From: Parcubacteria group bacterium
GTDB taxonomy: Bacteria; Patescibacteriota; Minisyncoccia; JACPHC01
DNA length: 45,518 nucleotides
Assembly (NCBI GenBank): GCA_016188775.1
Contig: JACPHC010000001.1
Span: 1 to 45,518 of the forward strand
Reading direction: 5' to 3'
A program made the translations under genes and the position numbers. The notes under the pieces were generated by a model. That model saw only the letters and a list, made by a program, of their open reading frames with translations. It had not been told where the DNA came from and searched no databases. Of this stretch, positions 21,711-28,561 are shown piece by piece. Position 1 is the stretch's first letter. Every line of letters starts with the position of its first letter.

Positions 21711-22922
21711 ATGCGTAAAGAAGATTTTCCGATTCAGATTGATCTTGAAAAAAAAATATTCGAAATTGATAAAATAGAGCGGGAAATGAATCAAGAAATT
21801 ATTGGTCAGTCAAGGGCGATAAGAAAAATAATGCGTTCAGCCGCTATTTATCTGGCTAAAGTAAAAAATCCTTTAAAGCCGATAGACGCTTTTATTTTTT
21901 CCGGTCCGACCGGCGTTGGAAAGACTTATACTGCCGAAACTTTTGCTTGGAAGTTTATAGGAGGAGAAGGCTCGGACGCGCCACTGACAAAAATAAACTG
22001 TTCCGAACTTTCAGAAAAACATCTGGTAACCAGGCTAACCGGAGGCGCGCCGACTTTTGTCGGATACGGCGACCCGACCCAATTGGATCAATTTTCAATT
22101 GATAGTTATCATTTTCGGGAAAAAGCCAAAGAGGAAATATCCAAATTGAAAATACCAATAGAAAAATTTATTGAATTGGGTTCGGACGACAAAGATATTA
22201 AAGCAAATCGCAATAAGTTATTTGAGCTTTATTTAAAATACAAACCGTATCGATCAGTTGTGCTTTTTGATGAAATCGAAGAAGCCCACCCGGCTGTTTA
22301 TAAATTACTCCTCCAAATTTTGGATGACGGATTGTTAAGGATGGGAGATGGGAGTATCACGAGCTTTCGAGATTCCGAGATTTTTCTGACCACTAATATA
22401 GGTTCGGATAAAATAAAAAACATTATGAATCCAGGCATGGGATTTCACGCGGATATCCCGTATAAAAAGAAATTAGAAGCCGCTGGAAACGGCGAGATTG
22501 ATAAATTGATTTATCGAGAAGTCCGAGATGAAATTATTAAGCATAAAGATTTTCCGCCGAAATTTATCGGCAGATTTAGAGATAAAATAGTCGTTTTTAG
22601 AACCCTAAAGCATGATCATTATCTGGAGATTCTTAATCGTCAATTTTTAAAAATTCAAGATCGTATCGCTCATTCGGAAAATCCGTTTTTAATAAGCGGC
22701 TATTCCAATGAGGTAAAAGAGTTTCTTTTGCAAAAAGGGATTAATCCCGAATATGGAGCGAGGCCGCTTAACGCCGCGATTGAAAAATATTTAACATTCA
22801 ATTTATCAAAAGCTCTTTTAGCGGGCGAAATCGTAAAAGGAGATGAAGTTTTCGTGGATATTGAAAACGATAAGATTGTCCTTTTAAGAAAAAATAGACC
22901 AAAAAACCATAAAAAGGGGTAA
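21711..22922 (+). CDS. single-ring AAA+ ATPase, ClpA/ClpC D2-like
   Basis: 403 aa from ATG 21711 (SD AAGGAGGTGAT directly upstream; the track GTG at 21702 lies within that SD). Walker A GPTGVGKT at 65-72, Walker B VVLFDEIEEAHP, sensor 1 FLTTNIGS, and sensor 2 in GARPLNAAIE followed by a C-terminal small domain. It resembles only the second ATPase ring of ClpA/B/C; the N domain and D1 ring are absent. An extra segment of about 60 residues (DPTQLDQFSIDSYHF...) lies between Walker A and B. MGF in PGMGFHAD aligns with the ClpP-binding loop, so partnership with a ClpP-like protease is possible. Terminator at 22911. Confidence 0.85.
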   Translation: MRKEDFPIQIDLEKKIFEIDKIEREMNQEIIGQSRAIRKIMRSAAIYLAKVKNPLKPIDAFIFSGPTGVGKTYTAETFAWKFIGGEGSDAPLTKINCSELSEKHLVTRLTGGAPTFVGYGDPTQLDQFSIDSYHFREKAKEEISKLKIPIEKFIELGSDDKDIKANRNKLFELYLKYKPYRSVVLFDEIEEAHPAVYKLLLQILDDGLLRMGDGSITSFRDSEIFLTTNIGSDKIKNIMNPGMGFHADIPYKKKLEAAGNGEIDKLIYREVRDEIIKHKDFPPKFIGRFRDKIVVFRTLKHDHYLEILNRQFLKIQDRIAHSENPFLISGYSNEVKEFLLQKGINPEYGARPLNAAIEKYLTFNLSKALLAGEIVKGDEVFVDIENDKIVLLRKNRPKNHKKG

Positions 22923-22937
22923 TAAGCCCCTTTTTGT
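22911..22937 (+). terminator. rho-independent terminator after AAA+ gene
   Basis: AAAAAGGGG, loop TAATAAG, CCCCTTTTT followed by GTTTG. The stop codon of the AAA+ gene lies in the loop. Confidence 0.88.
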
Positions 22938-22983
22938 TTGTCAAATTTTAAAAATTTTTTTAATGGTATATAATTAAAAAAAA

Positions 22984-23805
22984 ATGAAAAAACTTTTTTT
23001 ATTAAGCCTGTTGCCTATTTTAGCGGTTTTATTTTTGATAGCCGCCTTTTTCGCGCTGTCTTTTGTTATTTCTTTTTTAAGAAATAAAGCGAATCAGGAA
23101 TTTAAATTTACGCCCAATGACATTGCCATTACTTTTCCCGAAGGTTTTACCAAAAACGAGATTAAAAAACGGTTTGAAGAAAACGGATTTTTTGTCAGTT
23201 TGGAATTGGATAAAAATACGTCCGGTAATTTGAGAAAAAAATTTGATTTTTTCATTGGCGCCCCGTCCGGCGTTATAAATCTGGAAGGATTCTTATTTCC
23301 CGACACGTATCGTTTTGATAAAAATTCAAGCGAGGAAGAAATTATTTCGCGAATGCTAAATAATTTTGACAAAAAACTTGATTTAGAGTTTCGGGAAGAA
23401 ATTAAAAATCAGAATAAATCAGTTTTTGAAATAGTGACAATGGCTTCGCTGATTGAAGAGGAAGGAAAAATAAAAACTGATCGGGAGATTATTTCCGGAA
23501 TTTTATGGAAAAGACTGGAAGTGGGAATGCCGCTTCAAATTGACGCGACTATTAATTACATCACCAACGGCAAAAATTTAAAAATTCCTCTTGAAGAGAC
23601 AAAAATTAAATCGCCTTATAATACTTATTTAAATAAAGGTTTGCCGCTCGGGCCGATTGCCAGTCCCGGCCTGGAATCAATTGAAGCGGCGGTTTTTCCG
23701 GAAAAAACGGAATTTTGGTATTATCTTTCAAAACCCACCGGCGAAATTATTTTTTCCAAAACGCTTGAGGAACATAATATCGCCAAAGTCAAATATTTAA
23801 AATAA
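22984..23805 (+). CDS. mltG: endolytic murein transglycosylase MltG (YceG-like)
   Basis: Membrane-anchored enzyme that cuts nascent glycan strands. 273 aa: N-terminal membrane segment (LFLLSLLPILAVLFLIAAFFALSF), a short LysM-like domain (DIAITFPEGFTKNEIKKRFEENGFF), then the catalytic domain with GFLFPDTYRFD, MASLIEEEGKIKTDREIISGILWKRL (catalytic Glu in SLIEEE), LQIDATINYI, SPYNTYLNKGLPLGPIASPGLESIEAA. Shorter than E. coli MltG (340 aa). TATAAT (22969-22974) ends 9 nt before ATG, so it is probably leaderless. Confidence 0.94.
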   Translation: MKKLFLLSLLPILAVLFLIAAFFALSFVISFLRNKANQEFKFTPNDIAITFPEGFTKNEIKKRFEENGFFVSLELDKNTSGNLRKKFDFFIGAPSGVINLEGFLFPDTYRFDKNSSEEEIISRMLNNFDKKLDLEFREEIKNQNKSVFEIVTMASLIEEEGKIKTDREIISGILWKRLEVGMPLQIDATINYITNGKNLKIPLEETKIKSPYNTYLNKGLPLGPIASPGLESIEAAVFPEKTEFWYYLSKPTGEIIFSKTLEEHNIAKVKYLK

Positions 23806-23938
23806 ACTTGATTTTATTTTGATAATGTGAAATAATAGTTTAAAGTCGAACAATATTAAGTTTTTAGCATGGAGTGTGAGTAAAATTATTCTTTGCGAAT
23901 TTTTTTCAACCGTTCTTTGCTAAGCGAAAAATAATTAA

Positions 23939-24247
23939 ATGGCTAAGAAATTATACGTAGGCAGTCTTCCGTATCAGACCACTGACGGAGAGCTCAAGGA
24001 GCTTTTCGGCCAAGCGGGAACGGTTGAATCAGCGACCATTATTATGGACAAGTTTTCCGGCAAATCCAAGGGATTTGGTTTCGTGGAAATGTCTTCGGAC
24101 GACGAAGCCGGAAAAGCGATTGAAATGTTTAATGGCTACGAGATGGGCGACAGAAAAATTGTCGTCAATGAAGCCAGGCCTAAATCCGAATTCGGACCGA
24201 GGCGGGATTCAAGAGACGGCGGTTTTCGTTCCAGAGGTCGCTACTAA
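23939..24247 (+). CDS. RRM-domain RNA-binding protein
   Basis: 102-aa single RNA recognition motif protein of the bacterial Rbp/glycine-rich type. RNP2 is KLYVGSLPY (residues 3-11) and RNP1 KGFGFVEM (about 41-48), followed by an Arg/Gly-rich tail (RRDSRDGGFRSRGRY) that would add nonspecific RNA binding. Such proteins often act as RNA chaperones and are cold-induced in cyanobacteria; regulation here is unknown, but a 133-nt leader with a partial AATTATT/AATAATT hairpin precedes it. A strong terminator follows. Confidence 0.93.
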   Translation: MAKKLYVGSLPYQTTDGELKELFGQAGTVESATIIMDKFSGKSKGFGFVEMSSDDEAGKAIEMFNGYEMGDRKIVVNEARPKSEFGPRRDSRDGGFRSRGRY

Positions 24248-24249
24248 AA

Positions 24250-24290
24250 AAACAAAAAACATCCTTGAACATCGGGGGTGTTTTTTGTTT
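24250..24290 (+). terminator. rho-independent terminator after RRM gene
   Basis: AAACAAAAAACATCC pairs with GGGGTGTTTTTTGTTT around a short loop, giving a long stem with a T-rich 3' arm. Confidence 0.85.
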
Positions 24291-24341
24291 GAGGCGATTT
24301 TTGTGTTAAAATATTCTTAATTAGAAATTTTACTGCGGGAT

Positions 24342-24725
24342 ATGAATCAAGAATATAGTTATTCTCGTTATTCAAAAATCTTTTTACGGATTTCTATCGC
24401 CGCGCTTTTTCTTTTTTTCGGAGCGCTGGCGGTTTTAAGGCCGGAAACGCAAATTGTTTGGATCAGAAAAGAATTTCTTAATTTAATTTCCGATTTTTTG
24501 GGCATAAAAGTTTTTATGTTTATTTTGGGAGTTTTGCAAATAGTGCCGGCAATGGGCGTTTTATTTAATTTTTATCTGAAATGGAGTCTATGGCTGATTG
24601 CTTTGATTTTAATTCCGATTATTATTAACCTTATTAATTTTTCCGTTTTGCTTGCCAATGATATCGCTTTGCGCGATATCGTTATTTTGGCCACTGTGAT
24701 TTATTTAGCAACGGAAGAACGGTAA
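24342..24725 (+). CDS. DoxX-like four-span membrane protein
   Basis: 127-aa integral membrane protein with four predicted helices (FLRISIAALFLFFGALAVL, IKVFMFILGVLQIVPAMGVLF, LWLIALILIPIIINLINF, DIVILATVIYLA). The pattern R-x-S-x-A-x-FL-FG near the start and ALRD before the last helix fits the DoxX/SURF4-like superfamily. Specific function unknown; some relatives are linked to thiol/oxidative stress, and a VKOR gene follows after a hairpin element, so a thiol-redox link is possible. Confidence 0.65.
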   Translation: MNQEYSYSRYSKIFLRISIAALFLFFGALAVLRPETQIVWIRKEFLNLISDFLGIKVFMFILGVLQIVPAMGVLFNFYLKWSLWLIALILIPIIINLINFSVLLANDIALRDIVILATVIYLATEER

Positions 24726-24733
24726 AAATAATT

Positions 24734-24843
24734 TTATCCGCCAAAATTTTAAAAATTTAAGCGGATGAATTCATAAAAAATTTTAAATTATGAGTTGCGT
24801 TCATATTCTACAAAAAAATTATTTTTAAAATTTAGGCGGATAA
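24734..24843. repeat. inverted-repeat element family 3, copy A
   Basis: TTATCCGCCAAAATTTT... (24734-24756) pairs with ...AAAATTTAGGCGGATAA (24821-24843) with one mismatch; internal CATAA/TTATG and GCGGA sub-hairpins. It ends directly at ATG 24844 of the VKOR gene. A smaller relative with TTACCCGCC/GGCGGGTAA ends lies at 43124-43176. Confidence 0.75.
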
Positions 24844-25251
24844 ATGACTCTTAAATATTTTATAATTTTAATTTTAGCCGTTATCGGCATCGCTGACACG
24901 GCCTATATTTATTATAAAAAACGAAAAGGAAGCAAGCTCGTTTGTTATGTTGGCGAAAATTGCGATTCGGTCATTCACAGCCAATATTCAGAAATTTTTG
25001 GCGTCCCGGTGGAAATTATCGGCAATTTTTATTTTATTTTCGTCGTTATTTTTATATTAACGAAGCGGTTTTTTAATTTTCAAATTTTCGGATTAACGCC
25101 TTGGGATATTTTTTTGGGAATTACCAGTTTTGGAGCTTTATTTTCAGTGATTTTTGTCTATATTCAAGCCGTTGTTTTAAAAGAATGGTGCGAATACTGC
25201 ATGGTCGCCCATATTTTAAATTTTATCATCTGGATTTTATTGGTAATTTAA
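24844..25251 (+). CDS. vitamin K epoxide reductase (VKOR)-family protein
   Basis: Membrane quinone-linked thiol oxidase that reoxidises a DsbA-like partner, replacing DsbB in many bacteria. 135 aa, four helices. The loop cysteines (LVCYVGENCDSVIHS) and the active-site CxxC (EWCEYC, near residues 117-122) are present, and the Ser after the loop cysteine is typical. There is no fused thioredoxin domain and no DsbA gene in the window. The cysteine-rich secreted proteins at 27021 and elsewhere could be clients. The start codon abuts the family 3 element. Confidence 0.92.
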   Translation: MTLKYFIILILAVIGIADTAYIYYKKRKGSKLVCYVGENCDSVIHSQYSEIFGVPVEIIGNFYFIFVVIFILTKRFFNFQIFGLTPWDIFLGITSFGALFSVIFVYIQAVVLKEWCEYCMVAHILNFIIWILLVI

Positions 25252-25337
25252 ATTTAAATAATTATATTTATCAGTCATTTTATTAAGAAACAGGGCTACG
25301 ATTTATTATTTTGATAAAATAAAGAGATAAAAAATAA

Positions 25338-25365
25338 GAAAGAAATATCAAAAGTGCCATGGGGT
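25338..25365 (+). repeat. direct repeat flanking toxin-antitoxin cassette, left copy
   Basis: GAAAGAAATATCAAAAGTG... (28 nt) matches 25867-25894 at 24 of 28 positions in the same orientation. It ends just before the TTGACA of the TA promoter. Confidence 0.7.
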
Positions 25366-25400
25366 TTGACACAAAGTTTATCTTAAGATAAACTTAATAT
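25366..25400 (+). promoter_or_regulatory. TA promoter with palindromic operator
   Basis: TTGACA (25366-25371) and, 17 bp on, TAAACT, or alternatively TAATAT next to the ATG. A perfect 20-bp palindrome AGTTTATCTTAAGATAAACT (25375-25394) covers the -10 region, as expected for an operator bound by the antitoxin. The ATG at 25401 would be at or near the transcript start. Confidence 0.8.
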
Positions 25401-25637
25401 ATGGAAAATACTATTGGATTAAAAGAACTTAGAGAAAAAATGGAGGTCTGGATTAATCAGATCCAGAAGGGCAAGTCTTTTATGGTTGTTAGAAAATCAA
25501 AACCGATTTTTAGAATAATACCGCCGGAAACGGAAGAACAATGGGAAACTATAGTTGATTTTACGACAATAAACAAAAACGGTCTGTCAGCAAACAAGAT
25601 TTTAAAAGAACTCCGCAAATTGAATGCCCAATCTTAA
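25401..25637 (+). CDS. Phd/YefM-family antitoxin
   Basis: 78-aa antitoxin of a type II toxin-antitoxin pair. The N-terminal DNA-binding/dimerisation region GLKELREKMEVWINQIQKGKSFMVVRKSKPIFRI is typical of Phd/YefM (also described as AbrB/MazE-like in some annotations). The C-terminus (ILKELRKLNAQS) would wrap the toxin. It overlaps the toxin gene by 14 bp. The palindromic operator upstream suggests autoregulation, with the toxin as co-repressor. Confidence 0.88.
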   Translation: MENTIGLKELREKMEVWINQIQKGKSFMVVRKSKPIFRIIPPETEEQWETIVDFTTINKNGLSANKILKELRKLNAQS

Positions 25638-25863
25638 AAAACTTTTTTCTAAGTTCAATAGAGAAGAAAGAGAAGTAATAGAATCTTTGATTGAAATAAT
25701 TATGTCTTTAAGTTGGCATAATTTAGACATTAAAAAATTAAGAGGATATCAAAATATTTTTAGGGTTCGCAAAGGTAAAATACGAATCCTCTTTGCTAAA
25801 AATAAAAAAGATATCCTTATTCTTGCCATTGAACGTCGTCGCGAAGATACTTATAAATTTTAA
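25624..25863 (+). CDS. RelE/ParE-superfamily toxin
   Basis: 79-aa toxin with the RelE-like fold: an N-terminal helical hairpin (SKFNREEREVIESLIEIIMSL), then KKLRGYQNIFRVRKGKIRILFAKNKKDILILAIERRREDTYKF. The GYxNIFRVRKGKIRIxF strand and the C-terminal RRxExxYKF segment with basic/aromatic residues suggest an mRNA-cleaving (RelE-type) rather than gyrase-targeting toxin. Overlap with the antitoxin and the flanking direct repeats mark it as a discrete cassette. Confidence 0.87.
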   Translation: MPNLKKLFSKFNREEREVIESLIEIIMSLSWHNLDIKKLRGYQNIFRVRKGKIRILFAKNKKDILILAIERRREDTYKF

Positions 25864-25866
25864 TCG

Positions 25867-25894
25867 GAAAGAAATATAAAAAGTGTCCTGGAGT
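25867..25894 (+). repeat. direct repeat flanking toxin-antitoxin cassette, right copy
   Basis: GAAAGAAATATAAAAAGTGT... starts 4 nt after the toxin stop codon; 24 of 28 identical to 25338-25365. Confidence 0.7.
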
Positions 25895-25959
25895 ATATAA
25901 GTAAAAAACTCTATCTGTCGTAGATTATTCTTTCAATCTGGTCAATAATCAATAAAATT

Positions 25960-25998
25960 AAAATACCCGTTTACTGATTTCTAAAACGGGTATTTTTT
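25960..25998. terminator. bidirectional terminator
   Basis: AAATACCCGTTT/AAACGGGTATTT stem with A and T runs on the two sides, between the TA cassette (plus) and the secreted-protein gene (minus), whose stop codon it overlaps. Confidence 0.85.
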
Positions 25999-26809
25999 AA
26001 AAGTGAAACAAGATGAGAAATAACGCTTGATTGTCATTTGTTTCTAATTGATGGGAGAATCGGAAAGAAACTCCGGAATCATTATTATTTTGTCGCAGAA
26101 ATAGTCCGAATTGACGTTTATTTAATGAGTAATCGGCGCTTGTTTTTAGCCCGAAAATTTCTTTTTCTAAATTTAAATAAACGATTGTTCGTCTTTTTAT
26201 CCAATCTTCCAAATTTATTTTTAAGCCGATATTGAAAATATCCGTTTGAGAATAATTTAAATCTAAAATCGGATGCAACGGCTGCGATTCTTGAAAGACA
26301 CCGACAGAAGAAATTTTTTCATTGAGAGCGAGCTTAATTTTCAATTTATTTTCGCCGATTTTTTTTGTTAAAACATTCGCGTTGGCTTCTAATTTTAATT
26401 GCGGTGAAGGTATTTCTTCTTCACTCTTTATTATTTTTATTTTTTCGGGATCGAAAACTAGTTGAACCTCAATTTGAGTATAAGGCTTTATATAGTGTTT
26501 AAAAAAATCGTTTATTTTTATGACAAGATCGAATTCATTAAGAACATCGGCTCCGGCCCTAATAAAGGGTTTTTCCGCGAATCTCGGAAATTCTAAATAA
26601 TTAAAAGAGTAGCGGTCATATTCCAAATCTATTGTTTTTTTATCGGAGTTTTTGATTTTAAAATCAACCCAACCTTCAAGAAAATTCCATTCGTTTATTC
26701 TTTGATTAAGATGCAGAGCGTAGGACTTAAAATAATTTTTTTCTTCTTTAGCTTCCGCCAATAAAGGAAAAAAAATTAAAATAAATAAAAAAAGAACGGC
26801 TTTTTTCAT
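25997..26809 (-). CDS. secreted beta-rich protein of unknown function
   Basis: 270 aa from the second ATG (26809), chosen because GGAGG sits 5 nt before it; the track's first ATG overlaps that SD. A clear signal peptide (MKKAVLFLFILIFFPLLAEA) precedes a region of alternating polar/hydrophobic strands ending in FRFSHQLETNDNQALFLILFHF. The terminal Phe and strand pattern resemble outer-membrane beta-barrels, which is odd for a CPR cell thought to lack a standard outer membrane. An extracellular beta-sandwich is equally possible. Minus strand and SD usage set it apart from its neighbours. Confidence 0.7.
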   Translation of the reverse strand: MKKAVLFLFILIFFPLLAEAKEEKNYFKSYALHLNQRINEWNFLEGWVDFKIKNSDKKTIDLEYDRYSFNYLEFPRFAEKPFIRAGADVLNEFDLVIKINDFFKHYIKPYTQIEVQLVFDPEKIKIIKSEEEIPSPQLKLEANANVLTKKIGENKLKIKLALNEKISSVGVFQESQPLHPILDLNYSQTDIFNIGLKINLEDWIKRRTIVYLNLEKEIFGLKTSADYSLNKRQFGLFLRQNNNDSGVSFRFSHQLETNDNQALFLILFHF

Positions 26810-26969
26810 CTCGTCCTCCATTTTTAAACTGCTAATTCAATATATGTTTTTTTTAGTTTTTTGTCCATTTTTATAATAAATTTACCAATATTTAAACGAT
26901 AGCGTAAAAATGTGTAAAAATTGTTTTATTAAATTATTGCAAGTTCACAAGTTTTAAAATGAAATTATT

Positions 26970-26978
26970 TGTGGATAA
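26970..26978 (-). promoter_or_regulatory. isolated DnaA-box match
   Basis: TGTGGATAA, the reverse complement of the DnaA consensus TTATCCACA, in the 199-bp divergent region before the Kazal-domain gene. That region otherwise shows only AT-rich promoter-like sequence (TAAAAT 9 nt before ATG 27021). A single box is not an origin. Confidence 0.3.
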
Positions 26979-27020
26979 CTTTTTGCCGTTTTTCTATTAA
27001 TATATTAAAATTAATCAAAC

Positions 27021-27488
27021 ATGTCCGCGAAAAAATTTTTAATCATTTTTGGCGTTTTAATGATATTTTTTGTTTTTTCTTTTGAGTCGGTTTTTTCCCA
27101 AACCGACGTCAAAAATTTAATCAAAACGGTTGACGAATTGAATAAAAAAGCCTCGGAGGCTTTTAATATTTTGGATAAAATCAGTTCGGTTAAAAACTGG
27201 TTTTTTGAAAAATTTTTAAATAATTCAACTTTAAAAAATTTTTTGTCAAAAGTCCGAACGGAAGTGAAAAAAATAGGAGACGAACTGGATAAATTAAATA
27301 AACAATTTTTGCCGTTTTTAAAAAAGAAATTAAAGTCAGAAAAAAAAGAGGAAGAAAAAATATGCCTCGCTCTTTTTGATCCAGTTTGCGGATCCAATAA
27401 ACAGACCTATTCCAATCAATGTTTCGCGGAAAAAGCCGGCGTTAAAGTTGATTATAAAGGCGAGTGCGAAAAAACTGGACAAAAATAA
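27021..27488 (+). CDS. secreted Kazal-domain protein
   Basis: 155 aa. A signal peptide (KKFLIIFGVLMIFFVFSFESVFS) is followed by a helical linker rich in Lys and Glu (about 28-115) and a C-terminal Kazal serine-protease-inhibitor domain: CLALFDPVCGSNKQTYSNQCFAEKAGVKVDYKGEC, with the PVCG and TY.N.C signatures. Secreted or surface anchored through its coiled region. It may inhibit host or community proteases. TAAAAT 9 nt before the ATG suggests a leaderless start. The nitroreductase operon begins 43 bp downstream, but a link is unproven. Confidence 0.88.
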   Translation: MSAKKFLIIFGVLMIFFVFSFESVFSQTDVKNLIKTVDELNKKASEAFNILDKISSVKNWFFEKFLNNSTLKNFLSKVRTEVKKIGDELDKLNKQFLPFLKKKLKSEKKEEEKICLALFDPVCGSNKQTYSNQCFAEKAGVKVDYKGECEKTGQK

Positions 27489-27531
27489 AAAGTTGTGGTA
27501 GATTATTGGTAATAAAAAGCCGCCTTTATAT

Positions 27532-28560
27532 ATGGAAAATTATCTTAGAAATATTAATAAAGAATTATTTTTTGAACTAAAAACCCTGGAAAAAAAAATC
27601 AAATTTTTACTTCGATACGCAATTTTAGCTCCCTCTACTCATAATAGCCAGCCTTGGCTTTTTAAAATTACTTCCAATTCGTGTAAGATTTATTCAAATT
27701 CGAAAATTTCGATCAAAGAAGCAGACCCCTTGGGCCGGGATTTATACATCAGCTTGGGTTGTCTGATTGAAAATTTAACAATCGCCGCTAAATATTTTGG
27801 CGTTTACGAAAATATCATTTATCGTTTAAACGAAGAAAAAAATTTAGTGGCGGAAGTATTTTTTAAAGATAATCAAAAAAAAGAAAATATAGACAGGAAT
27901 TTTGAAAAACTTTTAGAAGTTATTCCTAAAAGATTTAACGCCCGAGGGTTATTTGAAAATAAAAAAATCGAAGAAGAAGTTTTAAAAAATATAGTTTTGG
28001 TAAATTCTGATAAAGATTTAAGGATTGATTTTATAACTGAAAAAGAAAAAATAGAAAAATTGTCAGGATTGACGGCTGAAGGATTGAAAATCGCTTATTT
28101 AAATTCGGCTTTTCGGAAAGAAATGTCCGGTTGGATTAATAATAATTTCTCTTCTAAAAAACGGGGAATTCCCGGTTATGCCTTAAGAATGCCCGCCATT
28201 TTATCTTTTATCATTCCGACTTTGATTAAATTTTTCAATTTAGGCAAGATGTTGGCAAAATTAAATTATCAAAGCATGGTTTCCGCGCCTTTGGTTTGCG
28301 TAATTAGCGCTCGAAATAATTCTCCTTTGACTTGGTTAAAAATCGGGAGACTTTCTGAAAGATTAATGCTGGAATTTAATTTAACGGGCGTTAAAACTTC
28401 GATTTTTGTCGCCGCTGTTGAAATGGATGATCTTTATAAAAAAATTCAAACAATCATAAATTCAGAATATATTCCTCAATTTTTATTTGTCGCCGGCTAT
28501 ATGGATTTTCAGCCAAAATTTACGCCTCGAGAACCGCTCGAGAACAAAATAATAAAATAA
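27532..28560 (+). CDS. Acg-like nitroreductase-family flavoprotein
   Basis: 342-aa protein of the nitroreductase superfamily, Acg/Rv2032-like subgroup with two nitroreductase-like lobes. The family start AILAPSTHNSQPWLFKI (about 31-47) matches the 'APSVHNTQPW' motif; SMVSAPLVCVISARNNSPLTWLKIGRLSERLMLEF holds the second-lobe FMN-region motif, and the end FLFVAGYMDFQPKFTPREPL is typical. FMN binding and redox partner are inferred. It is first in a tight operon, 1 bp before the ThiF/E1 gene. In Rv1355c-type proteins a nitroreductase domain is fused to such an E1 domain; here they are separate genes. Confidence 0.85.
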   Translation: MENYLRNINKELFFELKTLEKKIKFLLRYAILAPSTHNSQPWLFKITSNSCKIYSNSKISIKEADPLGRDLYISLGCLIENLTIAAKYFGVYENIIYRLNEEKNLVAEVFFKDNQKKENIDRNFEKLLEVIPKRFNARGLFENKKIEEEVLKNIVLVNSDKDLRIDFITEKEKIEKLSGLTAEGLKIAYLNSAFRKEMSGWINNNFSSKKRGIPGYALRMPAILSFIIPTLIKFFNLGKMLAKLNYQSMVSAPLVCVISARNNSPLTWLKIGRLSERLMLEFNLTGVKTSIFVAAVEMDDLYKKIQTIINSEYIPQFLFVAGYMDFQPKFTPREPLENKIIK

Positions 28561-28561
28561 A

